DNA of 64,000 nt from an uncultured Candidatus Saccharibacteria bacterium (GTDB lineage: Bacteria; Patescibacteriota; Saccharimonadia; Saccharimonadales; Saccharimonadaceae): NCBI GenBank assembly GCA_948868795.1, contig CAQRDK010000001.1, forward strand, positions 124,001 through 188,000. Reading direction: 5' to 3'. Shown here piece after piece: positions 42,931-52,341 of the stretch. Each line of letters starts with the position of its first letter. The first letter of the stretch is position 1. Under the pieces are notes generated by a model. The model searched no databases, had not been told where the DNA came from, and was given only the letters and a program-made list of their open reading frames with translations. The translations under genes were made by a program, and so were the position numbers.

Positions 42931-45030
42931 TTATTTTGTGCTGCGTTTCTCGATGATTTCGTTCGCCACGTTGGGTGGGACTTCCTCGTAGCCGAAGAGC
43001 TCCATGGAGCTAGCGGCACGACCTTGCGACATCGAGCGGAGGTCGGAAGTGTAGCCGAAGAGATTGGCGAGCGGAGCGAAAGCCTTGATGAGCTTGGCGC
43101 CACCGTTCAAGTCTTCCATGCTGTCAATGCGGCCACGACGAGAGTTGATGTCGCCGATGACGTCACCCATGAACTCTTCTGGAGTGGTGATTTCGATCTT
43201 CATGATTGGCTCAAGAAGGACCGGGTTCGCTTTCTGGATACCAGCACGAGTTGCGAGAGAACCAGCGAGTTTGAAGGCGAGCTCGGAGGAGTCGACATCG
43301 TGGTAAGAACCATCATAGAGAGTAGCCTTCACGTCAACGACTGGGTAGCCAGCGATAACGCCGCCGTTCAAGGTTTCTTCGATACCCTGTTGAACTGGCT
43401 TGCGATATTCCTGAGGAACCACACCGCCTTTAATCTGGTCGATAAATTCGAAGCCTTTGCCTGGCTCGTTCGGCTCAAACTTGACCCAAACGTCACCATA
43501 CTGACCGCGACCACCGGACTGCTTGATGTGCTTACCCTGTGCTTCGGCGGTGCCGCGGATGGTTTCGCGATAAGCAACCTGCGGAGCGCCGGTGTTAGCT
43601 TCAACACCATGCTCTTTCTGGAGACGGTCGATCGCGATTTCGAGATGGAGCTCGCCCATGCCGGAGATAATCGTCTGGCCGGTTTCTTCGTCGGTGTGGA
43701 CGCGGAGGGTCGGATCTTCTTCAACGAGTTTCTGGAGGCCGAGGCCCATTTTTTCCTGATCAGATTTGGTCTTTGGCTCAACAGCGATAGATACTGGAGG
43801 ATCCGGGAAGGTGATGTCTTCGAGGTGGATTGGATGAGCTGGGTCGCAAATAGTCGTACCGGTCGTGACTTCCTTCATGCCAACCACGGCGGCGATATCG
43901 CCAGCGGTGATCTCGGAGATTTCTTCACGTTTATCAGCGAACATCCGGACGAGACGACCGATGCGCTCTTTGTCTCCAGTCGTAGCGTTCAAAACGGTGC
44001 TGCCGGAAGTCATTTTACCAGCATAGACGCGGACGAAGATAAGTTTACCAACGAACGGATCGGTTGCGATCTTGAAGGCAAGAGCGGTCAAAGGCTCGCT
44101 GTTGTCAGCTTTACGGATGACCTGGTTACCGGTTTTCGGGTCGATACCGACGGTCTGACCCTGGTCGCGATCGAGCGGAGACGGCAAATAGTCAGCAACG
44201 AGATCGAGAACCTTCTCGACGATAACGCCGCGACCATCACCACCGGTAACGAGGAAGAAGTCGCCATCAAGCACGCGCTTGCGGAGAGCAGCCTTCAACT
44301 CGACTTCAGAGATTGCCTCTTCGCCTTGATTGAAGAACTTTTCCATAAGGTTTTCATCGGCCTGGACAGCTTCCTCGACGAGGAGAGAGCGAGCATTTTT
44401 AGCTTTTTCGAGCATGTCAGCGGGGATATCGCCGATAGTCAACTCGTGATCAGCATAATCTTTGTAGGTGTAAGCCTTCATGTCGATAAGGTCGACGACA
44501 CCGCAGATGTCTTTCTCGAAACCGATTGGCAAGTGAATCGCAACGGCATTCTTCGAGAGGCGCTTGTGGATGCTATCGAGAGACTTGTAGAAGTCGCCAC
44601 CGATTTGGTTGATCTTGTTGACGAAGCAGATGCGAGGGACGCCGTATTTGGTCGCCTGGCGCCAGACAGTCTCAGACTGAGCCTCGACGCCCATCTTACC
44701 ATCGAAGACGACAACCGCACCGTCGAGCACGCGAAGTGAACGCTCGACCTCAGCAGTAAAGTCGATGTGGCCTGGGGTATCGATAATATTAATCTTATGA
44801 CCTTTCCAATAAGCAGTAACAGCAGCGGAAGTAATCGTGATACCACGCTCCTTCTCCTGTTCCATCCAGTCGGTCGTAGCACCACCGGTGCCACCCTTGA
44901 CTAGGTCGATTTTGTGCTTGAGGCCGGTGCGATAGAGGATCGCTTCGGTCGTAGTGGTTTTACCCGCGTCGATATGGGCAATAATCCCGATATTGCGGAG
45001 CTTTGATAGGTCTGTGACTTCGCTTGCCAT
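42931..45030 (-). CDS. fusA: Elongation factor G
   Basis: Translocation GTPase of 699 residues. G1 AHIDAGKT at 18-25, G3 DTPGHIDF, G4 NKINQIGGD (Asn-Lys-Ile-Asn instead of NKMD), and domain IV with YRETIRG and GSYHDVDSSE. Acts in elongation and, with Frr, in recycling. A leader of about 115 nt carries a 24-codon ORF with an excellent Shine-Dalgarno, so a regulatory leader is possible. A terminator follows. Confidence 0.96.
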   Translation of the reverse strand: MASEVTDLSKLRNIGIIAHIDAGKTTTTEAILYRTGLKHKIDLVKGGTGGATTDWMEQEKERGITITSAAVTAYWKGHKINIIDTPGHIDFTAEVERSLRVLDGAVVVFDGKMGVEAQSETVWRQATKYGVPRICFVNKINQIGGDFYKSLDSIHKRLSKNAVAIHLPIGFEKDICGVVDLIDMKAYTYKDYADHELTIGDIPADMLEKAKNARSLLVEEAVQADENLMEKFFNQGEEAISEVELKAALRKRVLDGDFFLVTGGDGRGVIVEKVLDLVADYLPSPLDRDQGQTVGIDPKTGNQVIRKADNSEPLTALAFKIATDPFVGKLIFVRVYAGKMTSGSTVLNATTGDKERIGRLVRMFADKREEISEITAGDIAAVVGMKEVTTGTTICDPAHPIHLEDITFPDPPVSIAVEPKTKSDQEKMGLGLQKLVEEDPTLRVHTDEETGQTIISGMGELHLEIAIDRLQKEHGVEANTGAPQVAYRETIRGTAEAQGKHIKQSGGRGQYGDVWVKFEPNEPGKGFEFIDQIKGGVVPQEYRKPVQQGIEETLNGGVIAGYPVVDVKATLYDGSYHDVDSSELAFKLAGSLATRAGIQKANPVLLEPIMKIEITTPEEFMGDVIGDINSRRGRIDSMEDLNGGAKLIKAFAPLANLFGYTSDLRSMSQGRAASSMELFGYEEVPPNVANEIIEKRSTK

Positions 45031-45049
45031 GAAAGTTTTCCTTATGTTA

Positions 45050-45124
45050 TTATTGTTGCCTGAGTTTTTGCTTATGCACTCGGCGGGAGTTAGTCGCCAT
45101 AAAAATATACTTTATGGCAGACAT
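45050..45124 (-). CDS. 24-residue ORF in the fusA leader
   Basis: The ATG at 45122-45124 follows GGAGGTGATT (spacing about five), a better Shine-Dalgarno than fusA's own. The peptide begins MSAIKYIFMATNSRR and ends KQKLRQQ. It ends 19 bases before the fusA ATG. TGATAAAAT (-10 at 45154-45159) would start the mRNA near 45147. Either a leader peptide coupling or regulating fusA, or a tiny protein. Confidence 0.5.
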   Translation of the reverse strand: MSAIKYIFMATNSRRVHKQKLRQQ

Positions 45125-45241
45125 AATCACCTCCGAGACACAGGCTTTGTTTTATTTTATCATAAAATTGCGAAAAGTGGTAGGGGGATTATACTAATAT
45201 TGGGCGTAGATTTATAGGATACTCGAGATCCTACTTATGTT

Positions 45242-45628
45242 TTATCTTTCTAATTCACTCTGCTTATGGTGAATATACTTACCATATTTCAGGAGCAACT
45301 TCCAAGCTTCTCTTCCTACAAAATATAAAATTAGACCTACCGCGATAGATAATGGAAAGCCGATAATTGGATTTAGTTCGAAATCGCCAACTTGAAAACT
45401 AACATACGGCACGGCGAAGTTAAAAAGATAGCCCGCTAATTTTACAAGCCCAAGCAAAGGAGTTACGACGCCGAAAAACATGAAAGTTGGCGCGATAATT
45501 CCCAGGATTGGCACAACAAAAATACCCAAAAAGAATGCTCCTATATAGAATGTAATGGTTCTTGTATGCTTTTCGTTTGAACATTTTGTGGCATTTAGGC
45601 CACCCTCTTCAATCCTTGCGGGATCCAT
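45242..45628 (-). CDS. Small hypothetical membrane protein
   Basis: Protein of 128 residues with about three membrane helices (roughly 25-50, 53-75 and 88-110) and a positively charged C-terminus. No family recognised. The start at MDPARIEEGG (45628) follows AAGGAG at seven bases. The promoter TGGTATAAT (-10 at 45707-45712) lies 80 bases upstream. An in-frame TTG further upstream would precede this promoter and is rejected. Confidence 0.6.
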   Translation of the reverse strand: MDPARIEEGGLNATKCSNEKHTRTITFYIGAFFLGIFVVPILGIIAPTFMFFGVVTPLLGLVKLAGYLFNFAVPYVSFQVGDFELNPIIGFPLSIAVGLILYFVGREAWKLLLKYGKYIHHKQSELER

Positions 45629-45783
45629 GAACTTCTCCTTCCGCAGACTAATTATATTTATTCGTTTATTTTTTGATCTAAATCCTTCATATTTATATTT
45701 TGTCTTATTATACCACCCTTCGCATGGATAGGGCGCGCCACCGTAAGTCGTGCGTCCCGCCAAATCAATAAAAACACTATATG

Positions 45784-46164
45784 TTAGCAAGAAATCGTTA
45801 GGATATTTCCGTTGTTGTCGAAAATTGCGAACTCGTCTTTGCCGTAAAAAGTCTGGTGCAATTCTTTAGCAATCTTAACTTTGTCTTTCAGGTCGTCATA
45901 TAACTTCTTCACATCATCCACCGTAATAAATAGGGTTAAGGTTGGCGTGATTACTCTGTTTTGTAAAGTTGAATACTCCGCCAAGAGATTCTGCTGCTCT
46001 TGGAACATTATGGTAATTTTATCTTTACTGAGTATGGCAAAGTTCAAGATGTCGCCACCTTCCGGCACGGTAGTAATTATCTTGAATCCAAGTTTATCCT
46101 CGTAAAATTCGATTGTGTCTTTAACATTTTTCACCATTAAGTTTGCGGTAATTGTTTGATACAT
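45784..46164 (-). CDS. Glyoxalase/VOC-fold protein
   Basis: Protein of 126 residues with the two beta-alpha-beta-beta-beta modules of the vicinal-oxygen-chelate family (NVKDTIEFYEDKLGF, VDDVKKLYDDL, FAIFDNNGNILTI). Members include glyoxalase I, bleomycin-resistance and many uncharacterised proteins. AAGGAG precedes the start. It lies 67 bases after an AraC-type regulator in the same direction, a common pairing. Confidence 0.8.
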   Translation of the reverse strand: MYQTITANLMVKNVKDTIEFYEDKLGFKIITTVPEGGDILNFAILSKDKITIMFQEQQNLLAEYSTLQNRVITPTLTLFITVDDVKKLYDDLKDKVKIAKELHQTFYGKDEFAIFDNNGNILTISC

Positions 46165-46231
46165 AGTTTTCTCCTTTTTCTTATCGTATAAAAAATCACG
46201 CCAAAGGTCTTGTAAAAAACAGACAAAGTGG

Positions 46232-47023
46232 CTATTTGCCGTAATTATCCAGAACTTGCGATGGTGTAATGCTGGTGTATTTTTTCAGCTCTTTGTTGAA
46301 GTGGGCTTGGTCATAAAAGCCGCAGAGATTAGCAATATCAACGAGGGATTTTTGCTGTTCCAGAATTAAGGTTAGAGCGAAATGTAAGCGCAAAATATTA
46401 AGCAAGGTTTTTGGCGATACGCCAAACTGGGTCATAAATAAACGATATAGACTACGTCCGTTCGAACAATTCAGACTCTGCGCGAGAGTAGTGACGGTTT
46501 GCGGAGTTGGCGCTTGGTAAAGTTCATCTATAATCTGGAAATATGGAAATGTCGGATGGGTTTGGAGTTTCGTTAGTAGGTATGATTTAAGGTAGAGAAG
46601 GCGGTCATCGGTGTCGGTATAGCGGAAAATATCGACGAGATGATATTTTTTCTCAACTACATTGAATGGCAACTCGCGGCCCATGACTTTCTGCGCAGCG
46701 ACACCAAACAACGCATAAAACACACTTGGTTTCAGTCGCGCCCCGAGATAATCTATCTCACCAGTGAGCGGAAATGGCTCGGTCGCTTTGCTAAAGCCGG
46801 CAAAATTAATAGTCTGCTTAGTGAAATCTATCACCAGATCAATGCAAGCATCCGGCAAGATATAATTCGTTACTTCGCCCGCAAGCGTGGCGCGTGAGCG
46901 CATTGTCCAAAGGCAGAAGCATGCTTCGTCCAGCTCCGTAAAATGATGTTCTTGGTAGTCCACTCGCTCGCGAAAATCTTGATCTAGGAGATAAGGGATT
47001 TGTTTGGGATAATAAGTTGTCAT
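46232..47023 (-). CDS. AraC-family transcriptional regulator
   Basis: Protein of 263 residues. The N-terminal domain (about 10-140, with YILPDACIDLVIDF and FSKATEPFPL) matches the DUF6597-like sensor of many AraC proteins; two helix-turn-helix motifs occupy about 160-258 (SLVDIANLCGFYDQAHFNKELKK as the second). It probably controls the adjacent VOC gene. TATAAT (-10 at 47031-47036) is seven bases before the ATG: leaderless. AraC regulators are uncommon in reduced CPR genomes, so acquisition by transfer is possible. Confidence 0.88.
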   Translation of the reverse strand: MTTYYPKQIPYLLDQDFRERVDYQEHHFTELDEACFCLWTMRSRATLAGEVTNYILPDACIDLVIDFTKQTINFAGFSKATEPFPLTGEIDYLGARLKPSVFYALFGVAAQKVMGRELPFNVVEKKYHLVDIFRYTDTDDRLLYLKSYLLTKLQTHPTFPYFQIIDELYQAPTPQTVTTLAQSLNCSNGRSLYRLFMTQFGVSPKTLLNILRLHFALTLILEQQKSLVDIANLCGFYDQAHFNKELKKYTSITPSQVLDNYGK

Positions 47024-47040
47024 TCGTAGTATTATATCAT

Positions 47041-48768
47041 TCAGAGCGCGAAGTTTTTGTCGGTGCTCAAGATGTAGAGTTTTTGCTTGGCGCGGGTCAT
47101 GGCGACATAGAGGAGGCGATGCTGGTCGGATTTTTCGGTCGCCGAACTGTCGCCAAAAAGTTGCCAGAGGTCGGCGTTCGGATGTCGACCGAGAACGAGG
47201 TCGCGGTTCGCTTCGAGCAAAATAATAACCTCCGATTCAAGCCCTTTCGACTTATGCATGGTCAGGCAGCGGACTTGTTGGTCGAAGTTTTCTGGCGTCA
47301 TAATTCCCTCTTCGGCGGCGAGGATTTTAAGCGCGGCGTAAAAAGTTTCGAGCGTAATATCTGAGAAAGTCGTGAAATTGTGGCGGTGGAGGAGCATAAT
47401 TTCTGAATGGCGATTCTTACGGAGGACTTTGAAAACGGTTTTCAGGAGTTTGGCAGCGCCGATAGGAACTTTCGCAGGAGTAACGTTGAGTATACTAGCG
47501 AAGGCGAGCTGGTAGCGAGCGTCGCCAAGGGCATCTTCGCGGATGTCGTCGGCATTGAAACGGGTTTTGTCTGGATTTCGACGAATGATTTTGCCGGGTT
47601 TATGGTTAAAAGGGATAGCACGACCGGCGGTCGGATCGTAGTTTCCCAGCATATAGTCGTTGGCATTCTCGACGATGCGTCGGCAGCTGCGATAGTTAGT
47701 CATGAGCGGGATGTTTATGACATCTTCTGGAAAATAGTCGGCGAAGTGAATGAAGTAATCGACGTCGGAACCGGCAAAGCGGTTAATCGCCTGCCAATCA
47801 TCGCCAACCGCGAAAAGGTGCGCCGAGGGACAGTTTTCTCTCAGAGACAGCACGAGGTTCAGGAAAAGCTGCGAAAAGTCTTGATACTCATCAATCATGA
47901 TAAACTTCAGCGGGCGAACTTTTTGGAGAATGCGGGATGCTGCTGAAGCGCGGTCGCATGGGAACTCGGCAGTTGCTGTTCCCGAAGCGCAACCATGTAA
48001 TAGTTCAGCGGCGCGAGACATGAGGAGGTTAAAATCAGTTTTGGGCCGACGAAGGTTTTGAAGATAGTTTTTAAAGGTGACGGAGCCAAGCTGGTGAAGG
48101 CGGACTTTTTCGGTGAAGTTAGGATTGCCGAGATGTTGCGAGACGTAATCCTCGACATTTTTCTGAAGTTCTGCGAGGCCAGTTTGACTAATATACTTCT
48201 GTCCGGCACGCGCAACAAAGCCGGAGATAGTTTTCAAAAGCTCATCGAAGTTACGCTTTGAGATACGGCGCCCCGGTTCTAAGGATTTTAGAACCTGATC
48301 CAAACTGAGACGGATTAGCTCCTCGTGTTCAGTTTCGGAGATAAGTTCCGGGTGGGCGCCAGAAAGCTTAACAATATCAAGGGCAAACTTATGAAAAGTC
48401 GAAGCGATTTTTGCGAAATGTTGGCCGGTGGTCGAGGTTTGCTCTGCGCTGACATGTTTGATGATCGGTTGTCCGTCGAACTTGACTTCAGCAATGCGTT
48501 CGTTGACTTCCTGCGCGGCAGTGCGATTAAACATGAAGGCAACGATTTCGGCTTGAGTGGCCTGGCCAGTCGCGAGGAGATAGGCGATCTTCGCGACAAT
48601 GACGCGGGTTTTACCGGAGCCAGCGCGAGCGGTGACGAGGGTATTCTTATGCTCATCGAGTACGGCGCGAGCTTGGTCGAGATCGAGCGTATAAGGTTTG
48701 TCGTAGAGTGAAAAGTGCTCCGCAAACCAATCCCGGAAGGCTTCGAGCTCCGTCGGGACTGACGGCAT
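47041..48768 (-). CDS. UvrD/Rep-type SF1 helicase, compact
   Basis: Protein of 575 residues. Walker A AGSGKT at 49-54, MIDEYQDFSQLF (motif II), VGDDWQAINRFAGSD (motif III), LTMHKSKGLESEVIIL (motif V), YVAMTRAKQKLYIL (motif VI). No nuclease domain. Motif II has DEYQD, as in the UvrD-like group near RecD/HelIV. Its start codon overlaps the gatB stop by one base, so it is translated with the gat operon. Confidence 0.88.
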   Translation of the reverse strand: MPSVPTELEAFRDWFAEHFSLYDKPYTLDLDQARAVLDEHKNTLVTARAGSGKTRVIVAKIAYLLATGQATQAEIVAFMFNRTAAQEVNERIAEVKFDGQPIIKHVSAEQTSTTGQHFAKIASTFHKFALDIVKLSGAHPELISETEHEELIRLSLDQVLKSLEPGRRISKRNFDELLKTISGFVARAGQKYISQTGLAELQKNVEDYVSQHLGNPNFTEKVRLHQLGSVTFKNYLQNLRRPKTDFNLLMSRAAELLHGCASGTATAEFPCDRASAASRILQKVRPLKFIMIDEYQDFSQLFLNLVLSLRENCPSAHLFAVGDDWQAINRFAGSDVDYFIHFADYFPEDVINIPLMTNYRSCRRIVENANDYMLGNYDPTAGRAIPFNHKPGKIIRRNPDKTRFNADDIREDALGDARYQLAFASILNVTPAKVPIGAAKLLKTVFKVLRKNRHSEIMLLHRHNFTTFSDITLETFYAALKILAAEEGIMTPENFDQQVRCLTMHKSKGLESEVIILLEANRDLVLGRHPNADLWQLFGDSSATEKSDQHRLLYVAMTRAKQKLYILSTDKNFAL

Positions 48769-50186
48769 TATTTAAGCTTGGCTTTCAGGATTTCTTGAAC
48801 GGCGCTCGGGTTAGCCTTGCCGTGCGACTCTTTCATAACTTGGCCGACAAGGAAGCCGAGAACTTTTTCCTGACCGGCCTTATAATCGTCTTGAGCCTGT
48901 TTGGTTTCGAGCTTAGCGAGCACAGCGTCGACGATTGCTTCGAGTGCGCCCATGTCGTTTTCTTGAATGACGCCGAGTTCTTTCGCGATCGAGCGAGTGT
49001 CTTTGAAATGCATTTCCGGGTCGAAGAACTTCAGGAAAACTTCCTTAGTCGCGGTGCTGGAAAGTTCGTTTTTGTCATTCATCTCGACAAGTTCAAGAAG
49101 TTGTTCTTTGGTCGGGAGCTCGTCGTTCAGGAGGCTGGCATTTTCTTCGGCCAACAGCACCGACGAGAACAAGTTGGCAACTTTCTTAACGGCTTTTTCG
49201 TTTTCGAGTTCGGCAAGTTTTTCAACTAAGTTCTGATAGTCGAGCAAAACTTCGATCAAGTCCGCAGGAAGGATTTTGCTGAAATCATGACGATATTCGG
49301 CAGGGAGTTTCGACAAGCGCGCGCGCTCCGCTTCAACAACTTCAGGCGCGAGGCGAATTGGCGGGATGTCTGGCTCCGGCATATAGCGATAATCCTGTGC
49401 TTCTTCCTTGCTGCGCTGAGAGGTAGTCTCGCCGGTAGCGTCGCTCCAGCCGCGAGTTTCCTGGATGACTTTTTCGCCTTTTTCAAGCAACTTAATCTGG
49501 CGCTTAATTTCATATTCAACGGCGCGCTCGACGCTGCGGAAAGAGTTCAAGTTCTTAACTTCGGCGCGAGTGCCGAGTTTTTCGCTACCTTCAGGCGCAA
49601 GCGAAATATTAACGTCGAAACGCATGTTGCCATTATATAAATCGCCGAAAGTGACTTTTGCATAAGTCATCAGGCGCCAAAGTTCTTTCGTATAATCGCG
49701 AGCATGGGCGGCGGAATGGATGTCGGGCATGGAGACGATTTCGATGAGCGGTGTGCCGGCGCGATTTAAGTCGACGAGACTATAAGTCGACTCGTGGCTA
49801 AGTTTTCCGGCATCTTCTTCGAGATGAGCGTGTTCAATGCGGATTTTAGTGCCGTCTGGAAGCTCGACAAAGCCGGCGCCGATAATCGGGTGATACATCT
49901 GAGTAATCTGATAACCCTTCGGGAGGTCAGGATAGAAATAATGCTTGCGGTCGAAGCGCGATTCGAGGTTAATCTCGGAGTTCAGAGCGAGGCCGGCGCG
50001 CACGGCGTAAGTAATCGCGTCTTGGTTTAGGCGTGGCAACATGCCGGGTAAACCGTAGTCAACCGGCGAGACGCAAGAGTTCGGCTCTTTCAAACGAGCG
50101 TCGTTGTCGACTTCAGAGAAGAGTTTGGTTTTGGTGCAAAGTTGGACGTGGCATTCGATGCCGATAGTGGGGATGTATTTTGTCAT
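48768..50186 (-). CDS. gatB: Asp/Glu-tRNA amidotransferase subunit B
   Basis: Protein of 472 residues that activates mischarged Asp-tRNA-Asn or Glu-tRNA-Gln for amidation. Signature IGIECHVQLCTKTKLFS at the start, DLNRAGTPLIEIVSMPD, the central catalytic cradle and a C-terminal YqeY-like tail. Start and stop both overlap neighbours (HEPN-like gene upstream, helicase downstream). Confidence 0.95.
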   Translation of the reverse strand: MTKYIPTIGIECHVQLCTKTKLFSEVDNDARLKEPNSCVSPVDYGLPGMLPRLNQDAITYAVRAGLALNSEINLESRFDRKHYFYPDLPKGYQITQMYHPIIGAGFVELPDGTKIRIEHAHLEEDAGKLSHESTYSLVDLNRAGTPLIEIVSMPDIHSAAHARDYTKELWRLMTYAKVTFGDLYNGNMRFDVNISLAPEGSEKLGTRAEVKNLNSFRSVERAVEYEIKRQIKLLEKGEKVIQETRGWSDATGETTSQRSKEEAQDYRYMPEPDIPPIRLAPEVVEAERARLSKLPAEYRHDFSKILPADLIEVLLDYQNLVEKLAELENEKAVKKVANLFSSVLLAEENASLLNDELPTKEQLLELVEMNDKNELSSTATKEVFLKFFDPEMHFKDTRSIAKELGVIQENDMGALEAIVDAVLAKLETKQAQDDYKAGQEKVLGFLVGQVMKESHGKANPSAVQEILKAKLK

Positions 50187-50605
50187 TAGATAGCTCCTAG
50201 ATCCTTTAATGCCTGGCGGAAGGCGGCGAGGGCACGGCTAGCCTCGTCATAATCAAGTTCAAAATCCGATTCGTGGGCGATCTGGTTACGCAACTTATGT
50301 GCATACCAGACAGCGTTAACTTTCGTGAAACGGTCGCCGATACGTTTCATACGCTCACCCATAGTCTTCCCGGGGAGGCCAAGCTCAATCAGGGCACGAT
50401 CGAGCAGCTTATCAGCATTCAAGACGGCGAGATTGTAAGTCTGACGCTGGCCCTTAACAAGACCGTTCTCGATTTTAAGCCAGCGGGTTTGGTATTCTTC
50501 GACATTAAAATCATGCTTGCGCTTCCCCATCAAGGTCATCGCAACAAGCGCGAGCAGACCAACCGCAACAATCGCAATAACTAGGAATAAAACTGAAGGC
50601 CACAT
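50186..50605 (-). CDS. Membrane-anchored HEPN-like protein inside the gat operon
   Basis: Protein of 139 residues. One membrane helix (about 5-26), a basic stretch, then an all-alpha domain (about 35-139) with NADKLLDRALIELGLPG and an RX4H motif RNQIAH (Arg106, His111) like the catalytic motif of HEPN RNases. Start and stop overlap gatA and gatB by one base each, so its translation is locked to the amidotransferase. No toxin-antitoxin partner is adjacent. The HEPN assignment is by motif and helical pattern only; it may be a non-catalytic scaffold conserved in this lineage. Confidence 0.6.
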   Translation of the reverse strand: MWPSVLFLVIAIVAVGLLALVAMTLMGKRKHDFNVEEYQTRWLKIENGLVKGQRQTYNLAVLNADKLLDRALIELGLPGKTMGERMKRIGDRFTKVNAVWYAHKLRNQIAHESDFELDYDEASRALAAFRQALKDLGAI

Positions 50606-52044
50606 TAGTCTTTACCTCCGAAGATATCAGCGTGCGAATCGGTGCTGCCGGCATGGCTATCTTTATCCATCTCGGCGGCAAATTTCAAGAGATCGGCATC
50701 GCTGCGGCGCGGGCCAACCAGCTGCAGGCCGAGCGACAGACCGTCTTCCGTCTCGCCGGCCGGAATCGCTAGACCTGGAAGACCAGCCAAGTTGACCGAA
50801 ACTGACATCATATCTTCTAGATACATCGCAACCGGATCATTAACTTTCTCGCCAAGTTTAAAGGCTGGGTTCGGACTGACTGGAGTCAAAATAAAGTCGC
50901 ACTTTTCGAAGGCATCGTTATATTCGTTAATAATCATCGTGCGAGCCTTGGCTGCTTTTAGATAATAAGCATCATAGAAACCGGACGAAAGCACGAAGTT
51001 ACCAGTCATGATTCGGCGCTTATTCTCCGACATGAAGCCTTCGTTACGGGTATTCTCGTATAAATCGTTCAGATTGTCAGATTTGTCACTGCGGAAGCCG
51101 TAGCGAACGCCATCATGGCGCGACAAGTTGCTGGCAACTTCGGCCGGAACAATAATATAATATGCCGCGAGAGCATATTTCAAAGCTGGCATGTTCAGCT
51201 CGACGATTTCGTGGCCTTTAGCTTTTAGTTCCTCAACTTTGTTAGCGAGAGCTTTGCGGATGCTCGGAGCGACAGCGTCGTTGTCAAAATCTTTGATAAT
51301 ACCGATTTTCTTGATTGGGTCGTTAAACTTTTCGTTATCTTTGCCGTAGAAATCTGGCAGTGTAGTCATGTCTTTCGGATCTTGGCCAGCAGTAATTTCC
51401 GTTAGTAAGTTTAGATCTTCTGGGGTTTGAGCAAAGAAACCAACGCAGTCGGTCGATGAACCCATAGCAACGACACCGTAGCGGCTGACTGTGCCATAGG
51501 TCGGCTTGAGACCATAAATACCGTTAAAGGTAGCAGGCTGACGAATCGAACCGCCAGTATCAGTACCGGTCGCAAACGGAACGATGTCGAGTGCAACAGC
51601 GACGGCGGAACCACCAGAGGAACCACCGGCAACACGCTCCAAGTCTTTAGAGTTTTTCGTCGGGCCGAAGTAAGAGTTTTCGGTCGAGGAACCATGCGCG
51701 AAGGCATCAAGGTTCGTGCGGCCAATCATGATTGCGCCTTCTTTTTCCAGCTTCTCGACAGCGGTCGCCGTGACCGGGCTAGTAAAACCTTGGAGAATGT
51801 GCGCTGAGGCGGTCGTTTCGCCTTCTTTGCTCAGGAAGTTATCTTTCAGGGCATACGGAACACCAGCTAGGCGGCCGACATTTTCGCCTTTTTTGATACG
51901 CTCATCAATTTCAGCAGCTTTTTTAATCGCCTCAACATCGTTCAGAAAAGTGAAGATATGATGAGTTTCTTGAAACTTATGCGCCTTTTCGAGCGCGGCC
52001 TGGACGAGCGAAACCGCCGTGATTTCTTTATTCGCAGTTTTCAT
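50605..52044 (-). CDS. gatA: Asp/Glu-tRNA amidotransferase subunit A
   Basis: Amidase of 479 residues that releases ammonia from glutamine. The Ser-cisSer-Lys triad is visible in the glycine/serine-rich signature AGGSSGGSAVAVA and the upstream Lys in YALKDNF. The C-terminal region is normal (PVSPNPAFKLGE, LQLVGPRRSDADLL). Nine bases after gatC. Confidence 0.96.
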   Translation of the reverse strand: MKTANKEITAVSLVQAALEKAHKFQETHHIFTFLNDVEAIKKAAEIDERIKKGENVGRLAGVPYALKDNFLSKEGETTASAHILQGFTSPVTATAVEKLEKEGAIMIGRTNLDAFAHGSSTENSYFGPTKNSKDLERVAGGSSGGSAVAVALDIVPFATGTDTGGSIRQPATFNGIYGLKPTYGTVSRYGVVAMGSSTDCVGFFAQTPEDLNLLTEITAGQDPKDMTTLPDFYGKDNEKFNDPIKKIGIIKDFDNDAVAPSIRKALANKVEELKAKGHEIVELNMPALKYALAAYYIIVPAEVASNLSRHDGVRYGFRSDKSDNLNDLYENTRNEGFMSENKRRIMTGNFVLSSGFYDAYYLKAAKARTMIINEYNDAFEKCDFILTPVSPNPAFKLGEKVNDPVAMYLEDMMSVSVNLAGLPGLAIPAGETEDGLSLGLQLVGPRRSDADLLKFAAEMDKDSHAGSTDSHADIFGGKD

Positions 52045-52053
52045 CGAGCACTC

Positions 52054-52341
52054 CTATAAAACTTTCGGGACTTTTATTTGATTATCGCGAACTTCTTTAG
52101 TCAAATTCAAAAGTTGTTCGCGGTCGGCGTCTTGGGGTAAGATTTCGTCGGGGCGCCAAACGTTTTCCATTTCGAAAACTTGATAAGTGGGCTCGATGCC
52201 CGAAGTGTCGAGCTCGTCGAGTTGCGAGATATAATTAATAATGCCATTGAGGTCCGAGACGAGTCGAGTGCTTTCCTGGTCGGTCAGCGCAAAGTTCGAC
52301 AGCCCAGCCAGGTGAGCAATAACTTCCTGATTAACTTCCAT
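52054..52341 (-). CDS. gatC: Asp/Glu-tRNA amidotransferase subunit C
   Basis: Small stabilising subunit (95 residues) wrapped around GatA-GatB: VIAHLAGLSNFALTD, LNGIINYISQLDELDTSGIEPTY, RPDE. TATAAT (-10 at 52349-52354) lies seven bases before the ATG: leaderless. First gene of gatC-gatA-HEPN-gatB-helicase. Confidence 0.93.
   Translation of the reverse strand: MEVNQEVIAHLAGLSNFALTDQESTRLVSDLNGIINYISQLDELDTSGIEPTYQVFEMENVWRPDEILPQDADREQLLNLTKEVRDNQIKVPKVL

Noticed and set aside
42910..44739. Long open frames antisense to fusA, and likewise antisense to rpoC (54213-55943) and rpoB (58624-59760)
   Set aside because: They mirror strongly conserved genes, have no Shine-Dalgarno and no recognisable domains; GC-biased codons on the sense strand create them.
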